From contig CAZQRP010000001.1 in the NCBI GenBank assembly GCA_964596125.1, forward strand, positions 124,001 to 188,000: DNA of 64,000 bases, read 5' to 3'. Below, piece after piece: positions 1 through 7,037 of this stretch; within the stretch, counting starts at the first letter, position 1, and the number at the start of each line of letters is the position of its first letter. Source of the DNA: CAZQRP01 sp964596125. Its GTDB lineage: Bacteria > Chloroflexota > Dehalococcoidia > GIF9 > UBA5629. The notes beneath the pieces were generated by a model, which did not search any database, was not told the DNA's origin, and saw only the letters and a program-made list of their open reading frames with translations. Both the position numbers and the translations under genes were made by a program.

Positions 1-218
1 ATGTCAGTGAACGCCTGTCCGGGAGAGTTTCTGAATTCAGCCTGCATCATACGCTCTTTGCCGGTTATCAGCGGGTAGTCCCTGTCCTCCGGATTTCCGA
101 TGGCTTCTTCGGGAGAAAGCGTGACAGCGTGAATGGATATTTTTTCCGATTCGAGAGCATTCTCTTTGATAATTTTGGCAAATTCCCTTTTAAGAATGTT
201 ATATGTCTTTGTTCTCAT
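1..218 (-). CDS. Partial gene, probable DUF364/heavy-metal-chelation-like protein (N-terminus only)
   Basis: The frame opens with ATG at 218 on the minus strand and runs off the left edge without a stop, giving about 72 residues. The visible part contains AIGNPEDRDYPL followed by KERMMQAEF and GQAFTD. From memory this pattern matches the N-terminal part of DUF364 (putative heavy-metal chelation) proteins, but I could not run a search. It is the last visible gene of the ABC operon, and its start lies inside the end of the ATPase gene (20-base overlap), which suggests translational coupling. An accessory role for the imported substrate or metal is inference. Confidence 0.6.
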   Translation of the reverse strand, partial: MRTKTYNILKREFAKIIKENALESEKISIHAVTLSPEEAIGNPEDRDYPLITGKERMMQAEFRNSPGQAFTD

Positions 219-1257
219 AGACCTTTATTCTCCTGAGCTTCAATATTAAAAATACCTCTTTGCCAACCGTCAGGTTCATATCTTCAAAAATATGATGGGG
301 CATTTCAGCTACCAGGGTAGCTGTCCCCAGTTTAAGCTCTATTCTCACTTCATCGCCTTTGTGGTTAATACTTATAATGTCTCCTTTGAACCGGTTCACC
401 TGCGGTCCGGGTGGTCTGGTTTCGGAAATATATATATCGCGGGGGAAAAGGGCAATTCTATGAATTGAATTTCCATCATGGGGTACGATTATCGGCAGTC
501 CGCTGCAACTGACTTCAATAACCCCATTCCCCAGGTTGCGGCTGTGGTCACACTCAAGAATATTTGGTGCTCCAATGAAATCAGAGACCCTTTCGTTTTT
601 AGGATAGAAGAATACCTCTTCTGCCTTACCTGCCTGCTCCAGATGCCCATCGCGCAGGATGGCTATTCTATCAGCCATTTCTTCAGCCTCCTGGAAATCA
701 TGGGTTACATATACTGTTGTAATCCCGAGCTTCTGTTGAAGCTGTCTGAGCTCGGTTCTTAAGTACTTGGCAGTTTGCACATCAAGGCTGGATAGAGGTT
801 CATCCAGAAGCAATACCTGCGGTAAGGGAGCTAGAGCTCTGGCTATGGCTACTCGTTGTTTTTCACCACCACTCAGGTGTTTAGGAAATCGAGATGCCAG
901 GTGGTTTATCTTCATCATTTGTAGTAGTTCGTTTACTCTGGCTTCTATATACTGTGCTGATTGTTCCTGGATCCTTAAGCCATAGGCTATGTTGGCAGCA
1001 ACATCAAGATGAGGAAACAGGGCTAGATTCTGAAACAGGTAGCCAGCGCCTCTTTTGTTGGTTGGTAGTTTATCCATCAAGACACCGTCGAATAATACTG
1101 ATCCCTCATAGTCTGTTAGTCCGGCGATAATATTAACTAACGTAGTTTTACCGGCACCATTTGGCCCCAGTAATACCAATAGTTCTTTATTTCTTATCTC
1201 CAGGTCTATCGCCTGGCAAATATGTTTGCTTATATTCTTCAGTGTAATAGATGGCAT
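199..1257 (-). CDS. ABC transporter ATP-binding protein with C-terminal TOBE-like domain
   Basis: A 352-residue ATPase that energises import by the neighbouring permease at the inner face of the membrane. Walker A (GPNGAGKTT) is at residues 31-39, the signature LSGGEKQRVAIARAL is near 129, and Walker B (VLLLDEP) and the switch histidine (VTHD) follow. About 120 residues after the nucleotide-binding domain look like the TOBE tail of molybdate, tungstate and spermidine/iron ATPases. Nitrate/taurine-type ATPases are usually shorter and lack this tail, so the subunit combination is mixed. The start is 2 bp beyond the permease stop, and the gene is last but one of the operon. Confidence 0.9.
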   Translation of the reverse strand: MPSITLKNISKHICQAIDLEIRNKELLVLLGPNGAGKTTLVNIIAGLTDYEGSVLFDGVLMDKLPTNKRGAGYLFQNLALFPHLDVAANIAYGLRIQEQSAQYIEARVNELLQMMKINHLASRFPKHLSGGEKQRVAIARALAPLPQVLLLDEPLSSLDVQTAKYLRTELRQLQQKLGITTVYVTHDFQEAEEMADRIAILRDGHLEQAGKAEEVFFYPKNERVSDFIGAPNILECDHSRNLGNGVIEVSCSGLPIIVPHDGNSIHRIALFPRDIYISETRPPGPQVNRFKGDIISINHKGDEVRIELKLGTATLVAEMPHHIFEDMNLTVGKEVFLILKLRRIKVYENKDI

Positions 1258-1258
1258 A

Positions 1259-2020
1259 TTACTTCCATTTGGTGGTCATTTTACCTTCTAAATATTCAAA
1301 CACCTTCTCAAAGGTAAGACACATGATAGCTAATACTATCAAACAGACGATGATGATGTCTATTCGGATCAGGCTTTCTGCCTTGATGAGCAGTGCACCA
1401 ATTCCCGTAGGTATGGCCACCATCTCGGCCGCTATCAGTACCCGCCATGCCATTCCTGCTTCCAGCCTCAATCCGGTGAAGATGTTGGGTAGAGCTAAGG
1501 GCATGACCACAGTTGTTAGGATCTTGACATCAGATGCACCCAGCGTCCTGGCTACCTTGATATACTCCTTATCAACGTTTTTAATACCGGTGACAGTATT
1601 ATAAAGAACAGGAAAGAAGGAACAGATGAATATTATGGCAATCGGCAGCATCTCATTTATCCCTATCCACAGCATAAGCAGCGGCAGCCAGCCGAGTGGA
1701 GGGATAGGATAAAACAGGCTGATTACCGGGTGCATTGTCTTGTTGAGAGTAGTACTCCAACCCATTACCGTACCCATAGCGATACCAGCTATGGAGCCGG
1801 TACAGAACCCTATAAGAACTCTGACCAGGCTGCTTAGAAAGTTATCGACCAGCACGCCATTAGCTGTCAGATAATAGAATTCCTGAATGACAACGGAAAA
1901 TGGAGGAAAGAAGAATTGCCCCGGGATTAAGTCCAGCCGGGCTACTATTTCCCACAGAGCCAGGAATATTGCAACCGGTACTATTCCCCAGTTGGGTCTG
2001 ATATTTTTAAGTACAGTCAT
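1259..2020 (-). CDS. ABC transporter permease, TauC/SsuC/NrtB type
   Basis: A 253-residue inner-membrane permease of the binding-protein-dependent family that partners NMT1-like lipoproteins (nitrate, sulfonate, taurine, thiamine-precursor importers). About six hydrophobic segments are visible. The cytoplasmic EAA loop is recognisable near ARTLGASDVKILTTVVMPLALP, the contact to the ATPase. It lies between the lipoprotein and ATPase genes with gaps of 5 and 1 bp, so all three are surely one transcript. Nothing in the permease itself shows the substrate. Confidence 0.88.
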   Translation of the reverse strand: MTVLKNIRPNWGIVPVAIFLALWEIVARLDLIPGQFFFPPFSVVIQEFYYLTANGVLVDNFLSSLVRVLIGFCTGSIAGIAMGTVMGWSTTLNKTMHPVISLFYPIPPLGWLPLLMLWIGINEMLPIAIIFICSFFPVLYNTVTGIKNVDKEYIKVARTLGASDVKILTTVVMPLALPNIFTGLRLEAGMAWRVLIAAEMVAIPTGIGALLIKAESLIRIDIIIVCLIVLAIMCLTFEKVFEYLEGKMTTKWK

Positions 2021-2025
2021 TGGAG

Positions 2026-3018
2026 TTACATTAAATTAAGAATATCCTCAGCGCCAAAGCTCTCTTTTATATACCCCAGTTCCGCCAGATAATCTATCAT
2101 ATCCTGAACCACCCGGGAGTCAATACTTGTGATATATTCCAGTCTATTCATAGAGCGCGATACGAGTTCCGGCGTAGTATCCAGTTCTGCGACTGTTCCA
2201 GCTACCTCTAAAGGGGAAACGTTTCCGGCAGCGATCGTAAGTTGCCTTGCCACTGTCTCGGCGGCTTTCTCAGGGTTCTGTAGTATCCAGTCCGTCGCCT
2301 TTTGGTTTACGTTTACCAGCTTTGTTACTTTATCGGGGTGCTTGGTTAACAGTTCCTGTGTAACGATTACTACGCTTCCCTGCATGCCAGGCCAGATATC
2401 CTGACTTTGAAGAAGCATGGTAAAGCCGAATTCCTCAGCCATCGTAGCCCAGTGTTCGGGGAGAAAAGCAGCATCAAGCTGTCCCATCTTAATTGACATA
2501 ACCTGTTTTGGCGGATTCATGCGCTGGATGTTATCTACTATTTTATTTTCTTCAAGGTGATATTTGTCTATAGTCTTATGAAGAATAATGTCAACTGTCC
2601 CCCCTTCTCTTACACATCCAATTCGTATATCGGGATTTTCCAGGTCCTTGACGGTTTTTATCCTGTCACGGTTAACGACAAGTCCGTAGCCATACTTATG
2701 TGTTCCGGCAACGATTTTTATAGGTACCCCGGCATTCGCATAGGTATTGATGGCTGGCACCAGACAAATATAGGCAACATCGATATCACCTCGAGATAAT
2801 GCTGCTGCGAGGGCCATGCCAGTAACATAGCTCTCGAAGGTTTCAATCTTCAGACCCTCCAGTTGAAACCAGCCTTTATCTTGAGCAATATAGCCGCTGG
2901 CGCCATGGTCATTAAACTCAACTGCTACAGCAATGGGTGTCTTTTCTTCGGGCGTACATCCTGTAAAAGTGATGAATAGTAATAGTCCTCCCAGGGATAA
3001 GATGACCAGCTTCTTCAT
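2026..3018 (-). CDS. NMT1/SsuA-type substrate-binding lipoprotein
   Basis: A 330-residue extracytoplasmic binding protein. The N-terminus has a lysine pair, a hydrophobic stretch and a lipobox ending in FTGC (cysteine 20), so it should be lipid-anchored. The body follows the NMT1/THI5/SsuA fold of nitrate, sulfonate and taurine importers (early GYIAQDKGWF; PPKQVMSIKMGQLDAAF; LPEHWATMAEEFG). It does not resemble ModA, WtpA or TupA. It is the first transporter gene, with a ModE-like operator in its upstream gap, so a Mo/W-linked substrate is suggested by context while family membership alone would point to an organic or nitrogen/sulfur anion. Confidence 0.88.
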   Translation of the reverse strand: MKKLVILSLGGLLLFITFTGCTPEEKTPIAVAVEFNDHGASGYIAQDKGWFQLEGLKIETFESYVTGMALAAALSRGDIDVAYICLVPAINTYANAGVPIKIVAGTHKYGYGLVVNRDRIKTVKDLENPDIRIGCVREGGTVDIILHKTIDKYHLEENKIVDNIQRMNPPKQVMSIKMGQLDAAFLPEHWATMAEEFGFTMLLQSQDIWPGMQGSVVIVTQELLTKHPDKVTKLVNVNQKATDWILQNPEKAAETVARQLTIAAGNVSPLEVAGTVAELDTTPELVSRSMNRLEYITSIDSRVVQDMIDYLAELGYIKESFGAEDILNLM

Positions 3019-3117
3019 GCTATGTACTATCCTTTCTTGTATTCATATTATCTATTTGCAGTCCGTGAACCATCGAATCGAGGCCAGGCTTCTGCGTAGT
3101 GCCCGTTGAAGCGGAAA

Positions 3118-3141
3118 GGCTATATCCAATGCGATATAACC
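3118..3141 (-). promoter_or_regulatory. ModE-type operator upstream of the binding-protein gene
   Basis: On the minus strand the site reads GGTTATAT, 8-base spacer, ATATAGCC, an inverted repeat with 7 of 8 paired positions. It shares half-site length, spacer length and the 10-mer GTTATATCGC with the operator before modE. From memory the E. coli ModE site is CGTTATAT-N8-ACATAACG. It lies about 100 bases upstream of the lipoprotein start and just after the modE stop. I could not place a convincing -10/-35 pair around it. Confidence 0.65.
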
Positions 3142-3156
3142 CTTGATAAAAAATTT

Positions 3157-3543
3157 TTATCCAACCTCTTTCACAAATTCCTCGAATTTAGCACGCAGTT
3201 CCCTGTACTGGCTAATGGCTTTACGCCCTTCATCCGTTAACCGCGCATATCCTCCGCCGACTCCGCCGGTGGTTTTTTCGACAAGAGGAGCCGGCGCCAG
3301 GCGATTAGCTGCTTCTATCCAGAGCCAGGCATTACGGTAGCTTAACTTCATCGAACGGGCTGCTGCCGCAATTGAGCCGTACTCATCGATGCGCTCCAGC
3401 AGCAGTACTCTGCCCCATCCCAGATATAGTTGGCCGTCCTTCTGTATCCATATTCTGCCTCTTACCGTATAGCCCGGTCTTGAATGATGGGATACTGTTG
3501 GCGGCTTTCTGACTTTAAAATTTGGTATCTTCGTAGCGGTCAT
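3157..3543 (-). CDS. modE: ModE-type winged-helix transcriptional regulator
   Basis: A 128-residue protein matching the N-terminal DNA-binding half of ModE: a helix-turn-helix with GSIAAAARSMKLSYRNAW at about residues 75-92, then GGVGGGYARLTDEGR in the wing and a C-terminal helix. The molybdate-binding TOBE/MOP half is absent, as in many stand-alone ModE-like proteins, so how it senses molybdate or tungstate is unclear. It is first of the gene run leading into the ABC importer, and its promoter carries a ModE-like operator, implying autoregulation. The first 35 or so residues are basic and unconserved. Confidence 0.85.
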   Translation of the reverse strand: MTATKIPNFKVRKPPTVSHHSRPGYTVRGRIWIQKDGQLYLGWGRVLLLERIDEYGSIAAAARSMKLSYRNAWLWIEAANRLAPAPLVEKTTGGVGGGYARLTDEGRKAISQYRELRAKFEEFVKEVG

Positions 3544-3573
3544 CGGTCTTTTGTGCTCAATAAAGCGGTTTAT

Positions 3574-3597
3574 TGTTATATTATAAGCGATATAACG
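3574..3597 (-). promoter_or_regulatory. ModE-type operator in the modE promoter
   Basis: On the minus strand CGTTATAT, 8-base spacer, ATATAACA: an inverted repeat with 7 of 8 paired positions and the same geometry as the known E. coli ModE site. It covers most of the spacer and the whole -10 hexamer of the modE promoter at 3580-3607, so a bound repressor would block polymerase. Confidence 0.75.
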
Positions 3598-3607
3598 CTT
3601 TTGTCAA
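3580..3607 (-). promoter_or_regulatory. Sigma-70-type promoter of modE
   Basis: On the minus strand TTGACA (3607-3602), 16-base spacer, TATAAT (3585-3580): both hexamers are perfect consensus. Transcription would start near 3573, about 30 bases before the modE ATG at 3543. The overlap with the operator predicts repression by ModE. Confidence 0.75.
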
Positions 3608-3694
3608 GTGCAAATCAGCTTTTATGAAGCAGTAACGTATGATTGCCGGCCTGGTTTAGTCATGCTTGCAAGGAAGTACGATCGGAAGTTCAAA

Positions 3695-4273
3695 TTAATC
3701 AAGGAAGGAATGATAATCACTCATGGTATCGATATCAGCGATGACGCCTTCGGAATCAACCGCAACCTCAACGATGTCGTGAGGGTGCTGTTCAATTATC
3801 TGTCTGCCTCCCATATCACCTTTTAGCCCGAGTAGTTCCTCTTTATATTTGATAGCGAAGATAACCGGATGTCCTCTCACGCCGTGATATGTCGGAACGG
3901 CAATGCCTTTGTCATGCTGACGGAACCCGTCTAATAGTCTATTGACAGTCATGCTGTTTATAAGCGGCTGGTCGGCCAGAGCGAGCATAACTGCCCGGGC
4001 TTGACTGTTGATCGTATTCAGGCCTGCTATTATAGAGGTGCTCATACCCTGCTTATAATATTGATTCAGCACCAGCCTGACCGGTTTGGTGCCTATGGCA
4101 TGTATAACCTCGTCTGCCTTATATCCAACTACGACGATAATCTCATTTACCGTTGTGCCTAAAAGGTTGTCAATGGCCCGTTCTACAATAGTTACCTGAC
4201 CGAAAGGCATCAGTTGCTTTAGTCTGCCCATGCGCTTTGATTCACCAGCAGCCAGGAGTATTGCTGAAATCAT
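3695..4273 (-). CDS. MocA/MobA-like molybdenum cofactor nucleotidyltransferase
   Basis: A 192-residue NTP_transf_3 protein. The nucleotide-binding signature LLAAGESKRMGRLKQL starts at residue 6, GMSTSIIAGL is near 75, and the metal-binding ALADQPLI is near 97. The spacing and the GMSTS and ADQPL motifs fit MocA (CTP:molybdopterin cytidylyltransferase) better than MobA (GTP, molybdopterin guanine dinucleotide), but formate dehydrogenase usually uses the guanine form, so the nucleotide is unsettled. It lies upstream of modE on the same strand, consistent with a Mo/W regulon. Confidence 0.82.
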   Translation of the reverse strand: MISAILLAAGESKRMGRLKQLMPFGQVTIVERAIDNLLGTTVNEIIVVVGYKADEVIHAIGTKPVRLVLNQYYKQGMSTSIIAGLNTINSQARAVMLALADQPLINSMTVNRLLDGFRQHDKGIAVPTYHGVRGHPVIFAIKYKEELLGLKGDMGGRQIIEQHPHDIVEVAVDSEGVIADIDTMSDYHSFLD

Positions 4274-4827
4274 TGCTTACTTCACCTTGTTTCCTGTTGT
4301 TTAAAGATCTGACTGGGTTTCATTAGCAGGCTTTAGATGTACACCACTAATGCTGCAAATGGCATTAGAAAAGCTGAAATTATTGTCACTGTCTTTTTCA
4401 CCAGCTTATTCAACACCAGTGGTAGTATTGCGTTTTACTTCCCGGGCATGTGCGTCGCTGACAATATTATTTCGATTCAGTATTGAGCATTGTAAGTAGC
4501 TAATATGTTGTTGTCAACTTCTCTTACCAGGTAATAGCAATGTTCTCTATCTTGTAATGTGCTTCTTTTATTGATACTCATTTCTCATTTCCTCTCGAAA
4601 TAAACACTCAGATAGATAACATTTAGTGATGTGTATATTGACTTATATATCACTTGCGCGATTAATGGTTCTCCTATGCTTTAACAGGCGAATCCCCTCT
4701 CATTTAGCATGAATTGTTAATGCGGTTATAGTCACCTCCGATCCATACTTTTATCTTGGATTTGATATTGGCACTATGATAATATGATGGTACGTAGTTA
4801 TCATCTTTTGCTTCTGGGGATCAGCTA
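4274..4827. other. 554-base intergenic region between divergent genes
   Basis: It separates the minus-strand mocA-like gene from the plus-strand signalling operon. No convincing ORF or RNA gene is visible. It is A+T rich toward the right end, where a moderate promoter candidate for the signalling operon sits. A weakly purine-rich GGGGATC precedes the receiver-KaiC start. Confidence 0.5.
4756..4783 (+). promoter_or_regulatory. Candidate promoter of the KaiC/kinase operon
   Basis: TTGGAT (4756-4761), 16-base spacer, GATAAT (4778-4783). Four of six and five of six bases match consensus, and the start site would lie about 38 bases before the ATG at 4828. A moderate match in A+T-rich DNA, so it could be chance. 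Confidence 0.35.
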
Positions 4828-5943
4828 ATGAGCCATGTGATGATTGTCGATGACGACCCTGACATTCTACGGTTGGTAAAAACCGGACTGAAAAAGGCTG
4901 GCTTTGAAGTAAGTGAAGCGGAAAATGCTAAAGCGGCTCTTTTCAAGATAGCAAAAGGAAAGCCGGACTTATTGATAACCGATGCTATGATGCCAGATAA
5001 GGATGGCTATGAACTTTCAAGGGAATTACGAAGTGTGCCTGAGACAGCGTCGCTACCGATAATCATGCTCACGGCACTTCAGGAAGAGCAAGATGCGCTG
5101 AAGGCGTTCCAGGATGGTGTAGATGACTTCGTGACCAAACCATTTAGCATGGCAGTGCTCCGGGCTCGCGTGACTGCATTACTCAATCGTACTCGAGCTT
5201 TTCAGGGAGTGGGAGCAGTAGAACCGGTAGCTGTCGTTTCCGAAGTCCCTTCCGATAACCGCGTGAGTACTGGTGTTCGGAGTCTTGATAACGCTCTTGG
5301 TGGGGGTATACCCAGGGGAAGTAACAGCCTTATTATAGGCGAAATAGGCGCCGGTAAAAGTTCACTGGCACGATGCTTCATTGCTGACGGTTTAAAAAAT
5401 GGAGACAGGTGTATGGTGATAACCCTTGACGATGACCCGGCGATGATTAGAAACAGCTTGAATAGTATGCTTCCTAAATCCTTGGCTGATTATGAGGAGG
5501 GAGAATATTTTCGGCTGGTTGACTGTTTTAGCTGGAGTCGGGGCCTGGTAAAAGGTAGTGAGCGGTTCACTGTAAGCGGAGCGATGGAGCTAAACCAGGT
5601 GGCTGGAGTAATTTCAGATGCCGGACTAGAACTGGGGCAAACGATAAACGATAGGTTGGGTGGGAGAAGAGTTGTGGATTCAGTGAGCAGCCTGTTTATC
5701 AACTTCGAGTTATCATCGGTTCAACGTTTCCTTGCTCAGTTAGCTCGAACTGCGCCTGGATATGGTGGCGTATCTACTCTATTCATTCTTGAGGAGGGTG
5801 CGGTTGGTAATCAGGAGGTCAACAACGTTAAATATCTCATGGATGCAGTTATTGAGTTGAAGTTTGAGGATCGTCACATGGCACGGGTGGCAAATATGAA
5901 ATGGTCAAAGTTTTCCAGGCAATGGGTATCGGTCGAAGAGTGA
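4828..5943 (+). CDS. Response-regulator receiver fused to a KaiC/RadA-like ATPase domain
   Basis: 371 residues. Residues 1-120 are a CheY-like receiver: acidic DDD at 8-10, phospho-acceptor Asp52 in TDAMMPD, Thr82 in MLTA and Lys104 in VTKPF. Residues 146-371 are a KaiC-type RecA-fold domain with Walker A GEIGAGKSS at 171-179 and a Walker B-like RRVVDSVSS. The acidic pair used for catalysis in KaiC (EE) appears as DD in TLDDDP. There is no DNA-binding output domain, so output is probably through ATPase or protein contacts. It is the first gene of a four-gene plus-strand run that ends with a sensor kinase, its likely phosphodonor (inference). Confidence 0.87.
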   Translation: MSHVMIVDDDPDILRLVKTGLKKAGFEVSEAENAKAALFKIAKGKPDLLITDAMMPDKDGYELSRELRSVPETASLPIIMLTALQEEQDALKAFQDGVDDFVTKPFSMAVLRARVTALLNRTRAFQGVGAVEPVAVVSEVPSDNRVSTGVRSLDNALGGGIPRGSNSLIIGEIGAGKSSLARCFIADGLKNGDRCMVITLDDDPAMIRNSLNSMLPKSLADYEEGEYFRLVDCFSWSRGLVKGSERFTVSGAMELNQVAGVISDAGLELGQTINDRLGGRRVVDSVSSLFINFELSSVQRFLAQLARTAPGYGGVSTLFILEEGAVGNQEVNNVKYLMDAVIELKFEDRHMARVANMKWSKFSRQWVSVEE

Positions 5944-5995
5944 CCGCTATCAACATCCTTCTCCATGTTGGAGGTTAGGACGGGAGGAAGAAATT

Positions 5996-6277
5996 ATGAG
6001 CACGTTTCTGGAAAAACACCCTGAACTACTTGATCTGGGGAAAGACGAAGCCCAAGTGTATGGCTTCCTCAATCGGGAGGGAGAATCGTCAGCCAAGGTA
6101 ATCAGTGACAGGTGCGAGATTCCTTATTCTAAAATACATAAAGTACTTTATCGATTGCAACAGCAGGAACTGGTGATCAGTCGGGGAGAGACACCAAAAA
6201 TTTTCGCTCTTCGTTTCAAAGACCCGGGATTAATCAAGCACCGTGCACAGAAAGAAGGGCCTTACAAGGAACGGTAA
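5996..6277 (+). CDS. TrmB-like winged-helix protein
   Basis: A 93-residue protein with a TrmB/MarR-type winged helix over most of its length (LGKDEAQVYGFL, then SAKVISDRCEIPYSKIHKVLYRL and QQELVI). This domain is common in archaeal sugar-responsive TrmB regulators. The sugar-binding C-terminal domain of full TrmB is missing, so this is a stand-alone DNA-binding or adaptor module. It sits 52 bp after the receiver-KaiC gene, and its stop overlaps the ribosome-binding site of the next KaiC gene. As the only evident DNA-binding protein of the operon, it may be the transcriptional output (inference). Confidence 0.8.
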   Translation: MSTFLEKHPELLDLGKDEAQVYGFLNREGESSAKVISDRCEIPYSKIHKVLYRLQQQELVISRGETPKIFALRFKDPGLIKHRAQKEGPYKER

Positions 6278-6288
6278 GGAGATATGTG

Positions 6289-6990
6289 ATGGTAGACATG
6301 GATAGAGTACCCACGGGCATAGCCGGACTGGACGAGATCATTGAAGGAGGTCTTCCCAGAGGGCGGACCGTTCTAATTACGGGGACGGCTGGCTCTGGCA
6401 AGACCACCTTTGGTATCCAGTTCTTATATAGTGGAGCTACCGAATACGGCGAAAATGGCCTTTTTGTAACTCTTCAGGAAGAATTGCCTGACATTAAAGA
6501 AGACATGGCCCGCTATGGATGGGACTTGGAGAAGCTGGGACAACAAAAGAAGCTGGTGCTTATCCAGTCTCCTGTTCCATTCGAGATAGGGCAGGAGAAC
6601 ATAGACATAGATGCAATGCTGGATACAATACATAAGCGGGCGATGGAGGTTGATGCCAAGCGCATTGTATTTGACTCATTGATGCAACTGGGTCTACCTT
6701 ATAATGACATCATTTCCCTCAGACGTGATATAATGCGCCTGAGTTCTCTGCTGCGCGAGCTGGGTTGTACTACCATGCTCCTTACTGAGATGGTAGAAGG
6801 AGATCAAAGGGTAAGTCGGTATGGTGTTGAAGAGTTTGTGGCGCAGGGAGTCATCATACTCCACCTTACTCCTGCTTATCGCGCTATTCAGGTTGCCAAG
6901 CTGCGCGGTACCAGGCATGATACCGGACTTCACCGGATGCGCATCGGCGATAAGGGTATTGTGGTCCGACCCGGAGAGGCCCCCTTTTAG
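6289..6990 (+). CDS. Single-domain KaiC/RadA-like ATPase
   Basis: About 233 residues of KaiC-like RecA fold: TGIAGLDEIIEGGLPRG lead-in, Walker A GTAGSGKTT near residue 33, catalytic acidic pair in TLQEELPD, Walker B RIVFDSLMQL, and a C-terminal MRIGDKGIVV strand. I chose the ATG at 6289 because AAGGAG lies 7 bases upstream; the GTG at 6286 is only 4 bases away. Such proteins in archaea and Chloroflexota are ATP-dependent signalling modules, often beside TrmB or kinases. Unlike the receiver-fused copy it keeps the EE pair. No clock proteins KaiA or KaiB are nearby, so a circadian role is not indicated. Confidence 0.85.
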   Translation: MVDMDRVPTGIAGLDEIIEGGLPRGRTVLITGTAGSGKTTFGIQFLYSGATEYGENGLFVTLQEELPDIKEDMARYGWDLEKLGQQKKLVLIQSPVPFEIGQENIDIDAMLDTIHKRAMEVDAKRIVFDSLMQLGLPYNDIISLRRDIMRLSSLLRELGCTTMLLTEMVEGDQRVSRYGVEEFVAQGVIILHLTPAYRAIQVAKLRGTRHDTGLHRMRIGDKGIVVRPGEAPF

Positions 6991-7037
6991 TGACCTTCCA
7001 TATAGATCTTATATCAGTAGAGCATGTGTAAAATGTC

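Noticed and set aside
2026..3018. Thiamine-precursor transporter from the NMT1/THI5 similarity
   Set aside because: The family covers many substrates, there is no TPP riboswitch, and the ModE context points elsewhere.
4828..6990. A circadian clock from the KaiC genes
   Set aside because: No KaiA or KaiB, and the single-domain and receiver-fused KaiC forms are typical of signalling KaiC-like proteins, not of the double-domain clock KaiC.
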